NCBI GenBank assembly: GCA_020442065.1
Contig: JAGRKZ010000095.1
Span: 691 to 32,764, forward strand
Direction of reading: 5' to 3'
Origin: Bauldia sp.
Lineage (GTDB): Bacteria > Pseudomonadota > Alphaproteobacteria > Rhizobiales > Kaistiaceae
DNA: 32,074 bases
The translations under genes were made by a program, and so were the position numbers. The notes beneath the pieces are model-generated. The model was not told where the DNA came from. It saw only the letters and a program-made list of their open reading frames with translations, and ran no database searches. This document shows positions 7,952-15,034 of this stretch, one piece after another. The stretch's first letter is position 1. Each line of letters opens with the position of its first letter.

Positions 7952-8446
7952 TCAGCGTCGGAACTTGCGTTTGATCTTTGCGGCGACCGCCGCGGGGACG
8001 AAGGCCGATACGTCGCCACCCATGGCGGCGATCTGCCGGACAAGCGTGGCGGTGATGTGGCGGGTCGCCGGGCTCGCCGGGAGAAACACCGTACGCACGT
8101 CCGGCGCCATCGCGCCGTTCATGCCGGCCATCTGCATCTCGTAGTCGAAGTCGGCGGCGTCGCGGAGGCCCCGGATGAGCACCCCTGCCCCGGCCTCGCG
8201 CGCGGCATCGACGACCAGGCCGTCGAACGTCGCGACCCGCACCCGGCCGGCGCCCCCCGGGATCGCCCCGACCGCCGCCGCGATCATCGCCTTGCGCTCG
8301 GCGAGCGTGAACATCGGCTTCTTCGAGGGGTGGACGCCGATCGCGATCACCACCTCGTCGACGAGGTCGAGCGCGCCGGCGAGCAGGTCGACGTGACCAT
8401 TGGTGATCGGGTCGAAGCTGCCCGGATAGAGCGCGGTGCGCGGCAT
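7952..8446 (-). CDS. coaD: Phosphopantetheine adenylyltransferase CoaD
   Basis: CoaD makes dephospho-CoA from 4'-phosphopantetheine and ATP, the penultimate step of coenzyme A synthesis. The 164-residue protein shows the nucleotidyltransferase motif [12 protein letters not shown] near the N-terminus, the [19 protein letters not shown] substrate-binding stretch and a C-terminal [10 protein letters not shown] motif in place of the usual ISSTxVR. Length is normal. It is the first gene of the minus-strand block that continues through the cyclophilins to queA and tgt. A GAGAGGAAC ribosome-binding site directly precedes the ATG. Confidence 0.96.
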   Translation of the reverse strand: MPRTALYPGSFDPITNGHVDLLAGALDLVDEVVIAIGVHPSKKPMFTLAERKAMIAAAVGAIPGGAGRVRVATFDGLVVDAAREAGAGVLIRGLRDAADFDYEMQMAGMNGAMAPDVRTVFLPASPATRHITATLVRQIAAMGGDVSAFVPAAVAAKIKRKFRR

Positions 8447-8500
8447 GGTTCCTCTCGTCCGACCGCGGCGCGATCACCGCCCCGCGTCGCCGGGCTTCTA

Positions 8501-8518
8501 GCCCCTGGCGGCAGGGGC
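8501..8518. promoter_or_regulatory. Stem-loop in the coaD upstream region
   Basis: GCCCCTG (8501-8507), loop GCGG and CAGGGGC (8512-8518) form a perfect 7 bp stem about 55 bp upstream of the coaD start. It would lie in the coaD leader or near its promoter. There is no T-tract, so its role is unclear. Confidence 0.35.
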
Positions 8519-8580
8519 GGCAAGTGAAGCACGACCGCCGTTCAACATTACCCAAGCTTCATTTGCGGTGTGATCCCCAC

Positions 8581-8598
8581 CACACCAGTTCTGTGACG
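8581..8598. promoter_or_regulatory. Partial copy of the CACCAGTTCTGGTGACG motif, candidate operator
   Basis: The bases ACACCAGTTCTGTGACGG nearly repeat the core of the perfect palindrome at 13851-13870, lacking one G and one flank. The site lies about 100 bp upstream of the small secreted protein gene at 8701, in the region divergent from coaD. It overlaps the right arm of a GGTGTG (8567-8572) / CACACC (8581-8586) inverted repeat. A shared regulator is an inference. Confidence 0.35.
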
Positions 8599-8700
8599 GT
8601 CATCACTGTTGCGGCTCTCGCACGGAACTATGTGTGGGTCATGAAGATTGATTGGCCGAGACCGCAACGAGCTGGTCGGCCAAGAAAAGGGGTAGGAACG

Positions 8701-8970
8701 ATGACCACCAGGACCCGCCAGATTTTCGCCGCTGTCGCCTTTGCCGCCACCGTCGCGGCGGCCGTGACCGGCGCCACGATGCGCGGCGAGACCCACGAAG
8801 CGCCGACTGTCGCCGAGGTCTGCGCCAAGGCCGATTGGCCGAATATCCCCGCGGAATGCCTCGATGGCGCCGCCAGGCAGGACGTTCGCGTCGTCACCGA
8901 CAGTGACCGCGGTCCGGCGATGGTTGCCGCGGCCGAGATGAGCGATCGCTTTGCGGTAGCGTTTCAGTGA
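8701..8970 (+). CDS. Very small secreted protein of unknown function
   Basis: The 89-residue product begins with a signal peptide (RQIFAAVAFAATVAAAVTGA) and leaves a mature part of about 65 residues. Two cysteines flank a short loop, VCAKADWPNIPAECLDG, and could pair in the periplasm. The remainder is RQDVRVVTDSDRGP followed by an alanine-rich helix. I do not recognise the family. The start ATG at 8701 is preceded by GGGGTAGGAA; a longer open frame exists upstream but has no better start. A second tiny secreted protein of the same layout follows at 9088. Confidence 0.65.
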   Translation: MTTRTRQIFAAVAFAATVAAAVTGATMRGETHEAPTVAEVCAKADWPNIPAECLDGAARQDVRVVTDSDRGPAMVAAAEMSDRFAVAFQ

Positions 8971-9018
8971 TCGGCCTTGCTGGTCGCCAAGCTGAACCAT
9001 AGATGAACGCCGCGTACC

Positions 9019-9044
9019 GGAACCTTTCAGGCGGTTTCGGCGTT
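9019..9044 (+). promoter_or_regulatory. EcfG-type (general stress response) promoter
   Basis: GGAAC at 9019-9023 and CGTT at 9041-9044 are separated by 17 bases. This matches the GGAAC-N16/17-CGTT consensus of the alphaproteobacterial general stress sigma factor EcfG. The -10 element lies 44 bp before the ATG at 9088, a normal leader length. This predicts stress induction of the small secreted protein. Confidence 0.7.
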
Positions 9045-9087
9045 TATGAGGCGGTCGGAATACTCGCGCCGCCGAAGGAACAAGACC

Positions 9088-9354
9088 ATGACGATACGGA
9101 TTCACACCACGATCGTTGCGACCTGCGTCGCCGCCACCATCGCCGTCGGCATCGCCAGCGCCGCCAAGTACGACGCCGCGACGGCGGTTGCACCCAAGGG
9201 CGACCTGCTGCCCGTCTCGAGCGCGCCGGCGCCCTCCACCGCGTTCGTCACGGTGGAAGAACGCGGCGACGGCGTATCGATTCTGGCGCGTGTCCCGGTT
9301 GAGCAGGCTACGGCCGCCGCGGCCACCGATGCGTCTGGCACCACATTCGAGTAA
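9088..9354 (+). CDS. Very small secreted protein of unknown function under an EcfG-type promoter
   Basis: The 88-residue product has a short basic N-terminus, a hydrophobic core (TIVATCVAATIAVGIASA) and a mature part of about 60 residues rich in Ala, Val and Pro, without cysteines apart from one in the signal region. It resembles the protein at 8701 in size and layout, but I see no convincing residue-by-residue similarity. The ATG at 9088 has a GAAGGA site eight bases upstream and fits the signal peptide; the in-frame start at 9046 would fall within two bases of the promoter. A strong terminator follows at 9454-9488, so the gene forms its own transcription unit. Confidence 0.65.
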   Translation: MTIRIHTTIVATCVAATIAVGIASAAKYDAATAVAPKGDLLPVSSAPAPSTAFVTVEERGDGVSILARVPVEQATAAAATDASGTTFE

Positions 9355-9453
9355 GCACGGGCTTGGAGATCCCGGGGCCGTTCGGCCCGCCGCGGCCTGA
9401 GGTGCGCGGCGTCGGTTTGCGACAGTCCCGGCAGCCGTCCGATATTCAGTGAA

Positions 9454-9488
9454 GCGGGAGCCGAATGAACCGGCTCCCGCTTTCGTTT
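9454..9488 (+). terminator. Intrinsic terminator, probably bidirectional
   Basis: GCGGGAGCCG (9454-9463), loop AATGAAC and CGGCTCCCGC (9471-9480) form a perfect 10 bp stem followed by TTTCGTTT. It sits between the convergent genes ending at 9354 and 9491. The plus-strand T-tract makes it the terminator of the small secreted protein gene; it may also stop minus-strand transcription from the DJ-1 gene. Confidence 0.85.
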
Positions 9489-9490
9489 GT

Positions 9491-10150
9491 TCAGGCTGCG
9501 GCGCGGGCGCCGTTGCCGTTCTTCGCCGACTTGCGGCGCGCGCCGGCCTTGGCGCCCTTGGCCTCGCCGTGGTGGATCTCGGTGCCGAGCACCTTGTTGC
9601 ACTCGCGCATGAAGGCCGCGAGCCCGGTCCAGCCCTTGGCCGAAACCAGCTTGCCGTCGACATGGGCGCCGGTCGGCGGCACGTCGATATAGACGCCGCC
9701 CACCGCCGTCACTTCCGGCTCGCAGTACTGGAGCGCGGCGACTTCCTTGCCGCGGATCGTCTCGGGAACGGCCATCAGAACCTGCACCCCGTGGCAGATC
9801 GTGAAGATCGGCTTGTCGTGCTCGTGGAAGTGCCGGATGATCTTCTGGACGCGCTTGTCGATGCGGATGTACTCGGGGCCGCGACCGCCCGCGATATAGA
9901 CCGCGTCATAGTCGGCCGGATCGACCTTGGCGAAGGTCTTGGTCACATGGTGATTGTGGCCGAGCTTTTCGGTGTAGGTCTGATGACCCTCGAAGTCGTG
10001 CAGCGAGGTGTGCAGCAGTTCGCCCGCCTTCTTGTCGGGGCAGACGATGTCGACCTCGTGGCCGATCGCCTCCATGCCCTGATCGAAGACGAAGATCTCG
10101 TACTCCTCGGTGAAATCGCCGACGAGCATCAGAATCTTTTTGCCTGCCAT
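9491..10150 (-). CDS. DJ-1/PfpI family protein
   Basis: The 219-residue protein has the flavodoxin-like DJ-1/PfpI fold: KKILMLVGDFTEEYEIFVFDQ at the start, DYDAVYIAGGRGPEY in the middle, and the nucleophile elbow FTICHGVQVL with Cys119-His120. The EE pair at 15-16 supplies the acidic residue typical of the active site. Family members include proteases, glyoxalases/deglycases and stress chaperones; the sequence does not tell which activity applies. The last 25 residues are a basic Lys/Ala/Arg-rich tail, an unusual addition of unknown purpose. A GGAGAGAAG ribosome-binding site precedes the ATG. The protein has no signal peptide. Confidence 0.9.
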   Translation of the reverse strand: MAGKKILMLVGDFTEEYEIFVFDQGMEAIGHEVDIVCPDKKAGELLHTSLHDFEGHQTYTEKLGHNHHVTKTFAKVDPADYDAVYIAGGRGPEYIRIDKRVQKIIRHFHEHDKPIFTICHGVQVLMAVPETIRGKEVAALQYCEPEVTAVGGVYIDVPPTGAHVDGKLVSAKGWTGLAAFMRECNKVLGTEIHHGEAKGAKAGARRKSAKNGNGARAAA

Positions 10151-10333
10151 GTATCTTCTCTCCTCCCGATGGTCGGCCCCGCCGTCTGGCGAACCGTGCC
10201 TGATCGAATTCCTTTAGAGAATTGCGCCTGAAAGTTGAACCGGAATTTCTGTCGCGAGTCCGGTCATCTCGGCGCCGCGACGTATCGGATCCGAACGGTC
10301 CACGACCGCGCCGGTTGATCTGGTTTCGCCGCT

Positions 10334-10352
10334 CGCAATCCGCGTCATTGCG
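10334..10352. promoter_or_regulatory. Inverted repeat CGCAAT-N7-ATTGCG upstream of the permease gene
   Basis: CGCAAT (10334-10339) and ATTGCG (10347-10352) are perfect 6 bp arms around seven bases, about 50 bp before the permease start, in the divergent region with the DJ-1 gene. It has the size of a dimeric repressor site. No regulator is assigned. Confidence 0.35.
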
Positions 10353-10402
10353 CGGCATGGTCGGGGGGTCGTTTCCGAACAGGGAAAAGGGGGGTGCCGC
10401 CG

Positions 10403-12115
10403 ATGGCCTCCAAGCCGACCGACCTCATCTATGGCGTCGACGACGTCCCTCCCCTGCCACGGCTGATCGCGCTCGGCTTCCAGTACGCGATCATGATCAG
10501 CGTCTATCTCATTCTCGTGCTGCTGGTCGCGCGCGCCGCCAAGCTGTCCACCAGTGAAACCGCCGGCCTCATCAGCCTTGCCCTCATCGCCTGCGCGGTC
10601 GCGACCGCCCTCCAGGCTTGGCGCGGCCGCTTCTTCGGCTCGGGCTACCTCGTGCCATCGGCCTATTCGGCGATCTACTTCGGCCCCGCCATCCTCGCCG
10701 CCAAGGCGGGCGGTATTCCGGCCGTTGCCGGCATGACCGTGTTCGCGGGGCTCATCGAGATTCTCTTGTCCCGCCTGCTCGAGCCGTTCCGGGTGGTGTT
10801 TCAACCGATCATCGCCGGCCTCGCCGTCTTCGTCGTCGGCCTGCAGCTCGGCCTCGTCGGGGTGAGCGAGGCCTTCGACGTCGACGGCGAGCTCCAGCCC
10901 GGCTTCGCCGACGCTGTCGGGGTCGCGCTCGTCACCCTCGCCGCCTGCATCGGCTTCTCGATCTGGGGCCGCGGCATCCTGCGCCTGGTGTCGACGCTCC
11001 TTGGCCTCGCTCTCGGCGTCGTCGTGGCGATGCTGGCCGGGTTGATCGGCGCTCCGACCTTCGATGCCGTCGGTGCGGCCCCTTGGCTGTCCCTGCCCGA
11101 CCCGTCCTACCTGTCCTTCGGCTTCGAACCGGCGCTGATCCCGGCCTTCATCGCCTCGGCCATTGCGGCGACGCTCCGTACCGTCGGTGTCGTGACCACC
11201 GCTCAGCGCATCAATGACGCGGATTGGAGGCGACCGGACATGGCCAACATTTCCCGTGGCATTGTCGGCGACGGCCTCGGCTGCCTTGTCGCCGGGCTGG
11301 TCGGGGCGCCTGGCCAGAGCGGCGCTCCCTCGCTCGTCGGCCTGTCGAGCGCGACTTCCGCCACCAGTCGCGCGATCGCCTTTGCGGCGGCCCTCTTTCT
11401 GGTCGCCTTTGCCTTCCTGCCCAAGTTCGGCGCCGCCATCATCGGCCTCCCACCCGGCATCGCCGGCGGGATGCTGATGTTCACCGCGAGCTTCCTCGTG
11501 GTCAGCGGCATCGAGGTGATGTTCACCCGCGGCATCGATCTTCGCGGCGGCTTCGCGGTCAGCGTCGCCCTCTTTGTCGGGCTGCTGACCCAGGCCAAGC
11601 CGGAATACTTCGAACACCTGCCGGCCTGGATCCAGACCATCACCAGCGACATGCTCACGGTCTCGCTTGCCACCGCGATCCTTCTGACCCTGATCTTCCG
11701 GATCGGCATCCATCGCCGCGGCTCCGCCGACTGGCAGGCCACCCGGGACGCCCATGCCGAGCTCGCGCGCTTCCTCGCGACCGAGGGCAAGGCGTGGAAG
11801 CTCCGGGACGACGTGATCGGCCGCGCCAGCGACACCGCCGCACGCGTGGTCGACGATCTGGACCACGACGGATATCTCGCCTCTCCGGTGGCGATGGAGG
11901 CGAACTACGACACGCTCGAGCTGGCGGTCACGCTGGTCTATCGCGGGCGACCGCCGCCCGTGCCGCACCACCACACGCCGTTCCACCCTCTTCACCATCA
12001 GGAGACCGCCGCCTCGAGCGGGCTCGCCACCTTCTTGCTCGATGCCGGCGCCGATCGAACGAGCGTGACAACCCGCGACGATAACGTCACGATCCGGCTG
12101 GGCTTTTCCGCATGA
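10403..12115 (+). CDS. NCS2-type (xanthine/uracil permease family) transporter with C-terminal ATPase-like domain
   Basis: The 570-residue protein has about 12 or more hydrophobic segments over residues 20-430 and the NCS2/NAT layout: YLVPSAYSAIYFGPAIL in TM3, VFQPIIAGLAVFVVGLQLGL, and GAPGQSGAPSLVGLSSATS at the substrate-site motif, where most relatives have QNxG. It should be an inner-membrane importer of a purine, pyrimidine or similar base. The last 130 residues are cytosolic and resemble RsbW-type ATPase domains (DTLELAVTLVYRGRPPPV, then SGLATFLLDAGADRTSVTTRDD), but the N-box Asn and DxGxG glycines are missing. I chose the ATG at 10403 because an AAGGGGGG tract lies at proper distance; a GTG at 10394 sits inside that tract. 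Confidence 0.85.
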   Translation: MASKPTDLIYGVDDVPPLPRLIALGFQYAIMISVYLILVLLVARAAKLSTSETAGLISLALIACAVATALQAWRGRFFGSGYLVPSAYSAIYFGPAILAAKAGGIPAVAGMTVFAGLIEILLSRLLEPFRVVFQPIIAGLAVFVVGLQLGLVGVSEAFDVDGELQPGFADAVGVALVTLAACIGFSIWGRGILRLVSTLLGLALGVVVAMLAGLIGAPTFDAVGAAPWLSLPDPSYLSFGFEPALIPAFIASAIAATLRTVGVVTTAQRINDADWRRPDMANISRGIVGDGLGCLVAGLVGAPGQSGAPSLVGLSSATSATSRAIAFAAALFLVAFAFLPKFGAAIIGLPPGIAGGMLMFTASFLVVSGIEVMFTRGIDLRGGFAVSVALFVGLLTQAKPEYFEHLPAWIQTITSDMLTVSLATAILLTLIFRIGIHRRGSADWQATRDAHAELARFLATEGKAWKLRDDVIGRASDTAARVVDDLDHDGYLASPVAMEANYDTLELAVTLVYRGRPPPVPHHHTPFHPLHHQETAASSGLATFLLDAGADRTSVTTRDDNVTIRLGFSA

Positions 12116-12209
12116 AGACGACGGGGCAGACATGAACCGGCGGTCACGCGAAGGCAGTTCGAGACGGGGCGGCGCCCCCGCCGCGGCGAACCGCGGGCCG
12201 GGCTGAGCG

Positions 12210-12629
12210 ATGCGGCAGGCCGTCGACACGCTCGTCATCGACACACGCGGGCCCGGACTGGTCGAGATCACGCGACCGATCCGCCGCTTCGTTGAGGCCG
12301 AGGCGATGGCCAGCGGCCTCCTGACGGTGTTCTGCCGGCACACGTCGGCGTCCCTGCTGATCCAGGAGAACGCCGATCCGGACGTGCGCACCGACCTTGA
12401 GGCATGGTTCGCGTCCATCGCCCCGGAGGACCCCGGCCGCTATGTCCACGACAGCGAGGGGCCGGACGATATGCCGGCTCACCTGCGGACGGCTGTGACC
12501 CAGGTCTCCCTCGGCATTCCCTTGGTCGGCGGGCAGCTCGCCCTCGGCACCTGGCAGGGCGTCTATCTCTTCGAGCACCGGCGCCGCCCGCATCGCCGCA
12601 CGGTGGTGCTCCATCTACTCGGCGAATAG
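12210..12629 (+). CDS. YjbQ/UPF0047 family protein
   Basis: The 139-residue protein covers the whole UPF0047 fold: the N-terminal strand VDTLVIDTRGPGLVEIT, the conserved CRHTSASLLIQENADPDVRTDLE with its metal-site histidine, then YVHDSEGPDDMPAHLRTAV and the C-terminal GTWQGVYLFEHRRRPHRR. Members form trimers, and the E. coli protein has weak thiamine-phosphate synthase activity; the true role is unsettled. There is a 94 bp gap after the permease gene on the same strand, so co-transcription is possible. The stop lies 8 bp from the end of the convergent LuxR-type gene. Confidence 0.92.
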   Translation: MRQAVDTLVIDTRGPGLVEITRPIRRFVEAEAMASGLLTVFCRHTSASLLIQENADPDVRTDLEAWFASIAPEDPGRYVHDSEGPDDMPAHLRTAVTQVSLGIPLVGGQLALGTWQGVYLFEHRRRPHRRTVVLHLLGE

Positions 12630-12637
12630 CGCGCGGC

Positions 12638-13774
12638 TCACCGCGCCCGCAAAGGCCCCTCGACATCCTTCAGCTTGCGCACCAGCGCCGACAGGCGGGT
12701 CGTGGCCGTCTTTTCCTTGACGCGCTTGAGGTGGGTATAGACCGTGTTGAGGCTGAGCCCGGCCGTAGACGCATATTCGCTTGGTGACTGTCCCGCCTGC
12801 AGGGCGTGGGCGAGGCCGGCCTCGGCCTCGGTCAGGCCGAAGGCCTCGCGAAGCACGTCGATCTCGGTGGCGACACGGCCGAGCGGATCGTGGATGACGA
12901 CCATCGCCACCGCATCGCCTCCGACGGTGTCCGGGGCGAGGATCGGACGTACCGAGATGACGTAGGCCGGCGCCCCGCCGGGCCGCGCGACGGCGAAATC
13001 GCCTGCCGCGGTGCCCACCGGCTCGCCGTCGCGAAGGCTGGTCACGCGCGCCATCGCCACCCCGAACGCACGTCGGGCCACGGCGAGCGCGAACGCCAGT
13101 CGCTCCGCCTGCACGAGGATTCCGTCGCGCCTCTCGGCGATCGCGAAGAAGGCCCGGTTGCCGTAGAGGAGGCGTCCGTCCGTGTCGACGAGCGCGACGC
13201 CATCGGCAAACCATTCGAAAGCCTGTTCCAGGGACGCCGCTCGGGTATCGCGCGCGGCGCTGACCCGGCGTGACATGTCGAACGCATTCTGGACGTGCGG
13301 CACCAGCACCCGCAGCCTGCGGATTTCGGCGCGCTCGACATGACCCTGCGAGCGGGCGCGATGAACGGCGATGCCGGAAAACTCGCCGGGCGTTGCCGTG
13401 AGCATGCCATATGCGAAGTAGCGGAAGTCGACCCGCGCGAGGAAGTCCTCGTAGAAGTCGGAGCGGGACATCTCGTCCTCGCCCATAATGCTGTAGTCCC
13501 AGCCGAGCTCCCCCGCCTGCTGATGGAGCACCAGCGACCAGCGCGGATTGACCGAGGCATAGTGCGACAGGTACGCGAGCTCGAGGACGCTCGGCAGTCC
13601 GTGCTCCCGGAACTGGCGATGGGTCATGGTCTGACGGTCGATCAGCTCGAGCGTGCAGGCGATCCCGCCAACGGTCTTGCCGATGCGGGCGAGAGCGTCT
13701 TCCCAGCGCGACGGATCGAGCCCCGCGGCATAGACCGCGCCAACGGTTTCGACCAGCTCGTCACGGACGGCCAT
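12638..13774 (-). CDS. LuxR-type transcriptional regulator with a PAS-like sensor domain
   Basis: The 378-residue protein has a C-terminal LuxR helix-turn-helix at about 311-372 (FGLTEAEAGLAHALQAGQSP, then LSLNTVYTHLKRVKEKT). A PAS-like region lies at about 183-295 (FEWFADGVALVDTDGRLLYG). The N-terminal 170 residues form a conserved sensor region typical of large Hyphomicrobiales LuxR proteins, with many Trp, Tyr and His residues (HYASVNPRWSLV, DYSIMGEDEMSRSDFYEDFL). No receiver domain is present, so it should sense a ligand rather than a phosphoryl group. It diverges from the RTX gene at 13969 across a perfect palindrome, its likely operator. A GGGGGAAGG ribosome-binding site precedes the ATG. 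Confidence 0.88.
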   Translation of the reverse strand: MAVRDELVETVGAVYAAGLDPSRWEDALARIGKTVGGIACTLELIDRQTMTHRQFREHGLPSVLELAYLSHYASVNPRWSLVLHQQAGELGWDYSIMGEDEMSRSDFYEDFLARVDFRYFAYGMLTATPGEFSGIAVHRARSQGHVERAEIRRLRVLVPHVQNAFDMSRRVSAARDTRAASLEQAFEWFADGVALVDTDGRLLYGNRAFFAIAERRDGILVQAERLAFALAVARRAFGVAMARVTSLRDGEPVGTAAGDFAVARPGGAPAYVISVRPILAPDTVGGDAVAMVVIHDPLGRVATEIDVLREAFGLTEAEAGLAHALQAGQSPSEYASTAGLSLNTVYTHLKRVKEKTATTRLSALVRKLKDVEGPLRAR

Positions 13775-13850
13775 CGCCTTCCCCCATGCCCGAAGGGTGC
13801 ATTCGCCACTGGTAAATCTAGTGTAGAGCCGCTCGCCCGTAAGTCCATAT

Positions 13851-13870
13851 CGTCACCAGTTCTGGTGACG
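13851..13870. promoter_or_regulatory. Perfect palindrome between luxR-type and RTX genes, candidate operator
   Basis: CGTCACCAG (13851-13859) and CTGGTGACG (13862-13870) are perfect 9 bp arms around TT. The site is 77 bp upstream of the LuxR-type gene and 98 bp upstream of the RTX gene. Its 20 bp size suits a LuxR-type dimer. A looser repeat, CACT-N9-AGTG, lies at about 13807-13823. A near copy of the core occurs at 8581-8598. Confidence 0.6.
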
Positions 13871-13955
13871 ACAACCGCGCCACGATGTGTCGTGCTTGCG
13901 CCCCGCGCGTTCGCCGCCGGCCGCGCCATGGTTCCCTTTCCACCTCAACGGTCCG

Positions 13956-13968
13956 GGAGGACGCCTCC
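13956..13968 (+). promoter_or_regulatory. Shine-Dalgarno sequence paired in a hairpin abutting the RTX start codon
   Basis: GGAGG (13956-13960), ACG, then CCTCC (13964-13968) directly before the ATG at 13969. The only plausible ribosome-binding site is exactly complementary to the five bases preceding the start codon, so it could be masked in the mRNA. The loop is only three bases. Confidence 0.5.
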
Positions 13969-14838
13969 ATGCTTGAGCACTACGAAAAGAAGGGAAAGAA
14001 GAAGAAGCCGGTCAAAATCAAGTTCAAGACCGAGACCGATAATACCGACAACATCACCGTCACTATCGAGCTCGGCAAGCTGAAGCTCAAGAACAGCTCC
14101 ACCCTGGTTGTGAAGGATGGTAGCCTTTCGCTTGAATTTTCTGGAGATTTCAAGAAGAGCGGTGGTGCGTTCGACGGCACCGTTACCGGCTTCAAGCTTT
14201 TTGACGGTAATGTGCAGCTGGTCGCTGCGTCGCACTACAATTTCTCCGTCTCAAAGCTGCGCAAGGCCCAGAAAGCACTCGAGGACGGCGATAACGGACC
14301 AATCAACAAGCTCCTGTTCGGCAAGGCCATGGACATCAAGGGGTCCAATGGCGACGACAGCCTCACCGGCGGCCCGAAAGGCGACAAGATCGACGGCAAG
14401 GGCGGCACCAACACGATATTCGGCCTCGACGGCAACGACGTCCTGATCGGCGGCGACGCCAACGACTTCCTTTACGGTGGGTTCGACGACGACTTTCTCG
14501 ACGGCCGTGGCGGCCAGAACGTGCTCCACGGCGATCTCGGCGCGGACTATTTTGCATTCAGCTCGATCAACGGCTTTTCGCAGGTGCTGGACTACGGACC
14601 GGGCGACTATGTCGGCGTGGCGAAGAGCGCCTTCGCCGGGATCGGCCCGACCGGGCCGATCAATCCTGGCCTCATCGAATACAATGTCGCCGCGGCGACC
14701 CAGAGCGACACCCGCTTCTTCTTCACCCCGTTCGGCGCCTTCTTCTATGATTCGAACGGCAGCGGCGGCGGAGGACAGGTCCAGATCGGCCAGTTCCAGG
14801 GCATCGTCCCGTCCACGGACGCGATCCTGATCTACTGA
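13969..14838 (+). CDS. RTX calcium-binding protein (type I secretion substrate candidate)
   Basis: The 289-residue protein has RTX nonapeptide repeats at about 125-195 (GSNGDDSLTGG, GLDGNDVLIGG, GFDDDFLDGRGG), which bind calcium and fold outside the cell. The N-terminal 110 residues begin with a lysine-rich run and continue as a beta-rich domain I do not recognise. The C-terminal 90 residues resemble the folded cap and secretion-signal region of type I substrates (FFYDSNGSGGGGQVQIGQF, ending AILIY). There is no N-terminal signal peptide, consistent with ABC-type export; no exporter is encoded nearby. The 5' third is A-rich compared with its neighbours. It diverges from a LuxR-type regulator. 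Confidence 0.85.
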   Translation: MLEHYEKKGKKKKPVKIKFKTETDNTDNITVTIELGKLKLKNSSTLVVKDGSLSLEFSGDFKKSGGAFDGTVTGFKLFDGNVQLVAASHYNFSVSKLRKAQKALEDGDNGPINKLLFGKAMDIKGSNGDDSLTGGPKGDKIDGKGGTNTIFGLDGNDVLIGGDANDFLYGGFDDDFLDGRGGQNVLHGDLGADYFAFSSINGFSQVLDYGPGDYVGVAKSAFAGIGPTGPINPGLIEYNVAAATQSDTRFFFTPFGAFFYDSNGSGGGGQVQIGQFQGIVPSTDAILIY

Positions 14839-15034
14839 GCCGTCGTGCCGGGCCGGCAAAGGGGAAGCGCTGTGGGGCGTCGGTCCGGCCGCGGCATGGC
14901 GTAGCGGGTGGCGTGGTCATGCCTCGCGATCCGTCATGCCGTCGAACAGAGCGGATCCGGAGCGCCAACGCGGACCTTGCATTTTGCGCTGCGAAGGCAA
15001 AAGAATGCGCCCCTTCCTGTGACGCGAGGGGGCA

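Noticed and set aside
8624..8650. GGAAC at 8624 as a second EcfG promoter before the gene at 8701
   Set aside because: At 16-17 bases downstream the sequence reads AGAT or GATT rather than CGTT, so the -10 element is missing.
10214..12418. A 734-codon open frame on the minus strand
   Set aside because: It is the antisense shadow of the NCS2 permease gene, and the translation has no recognisable motif.
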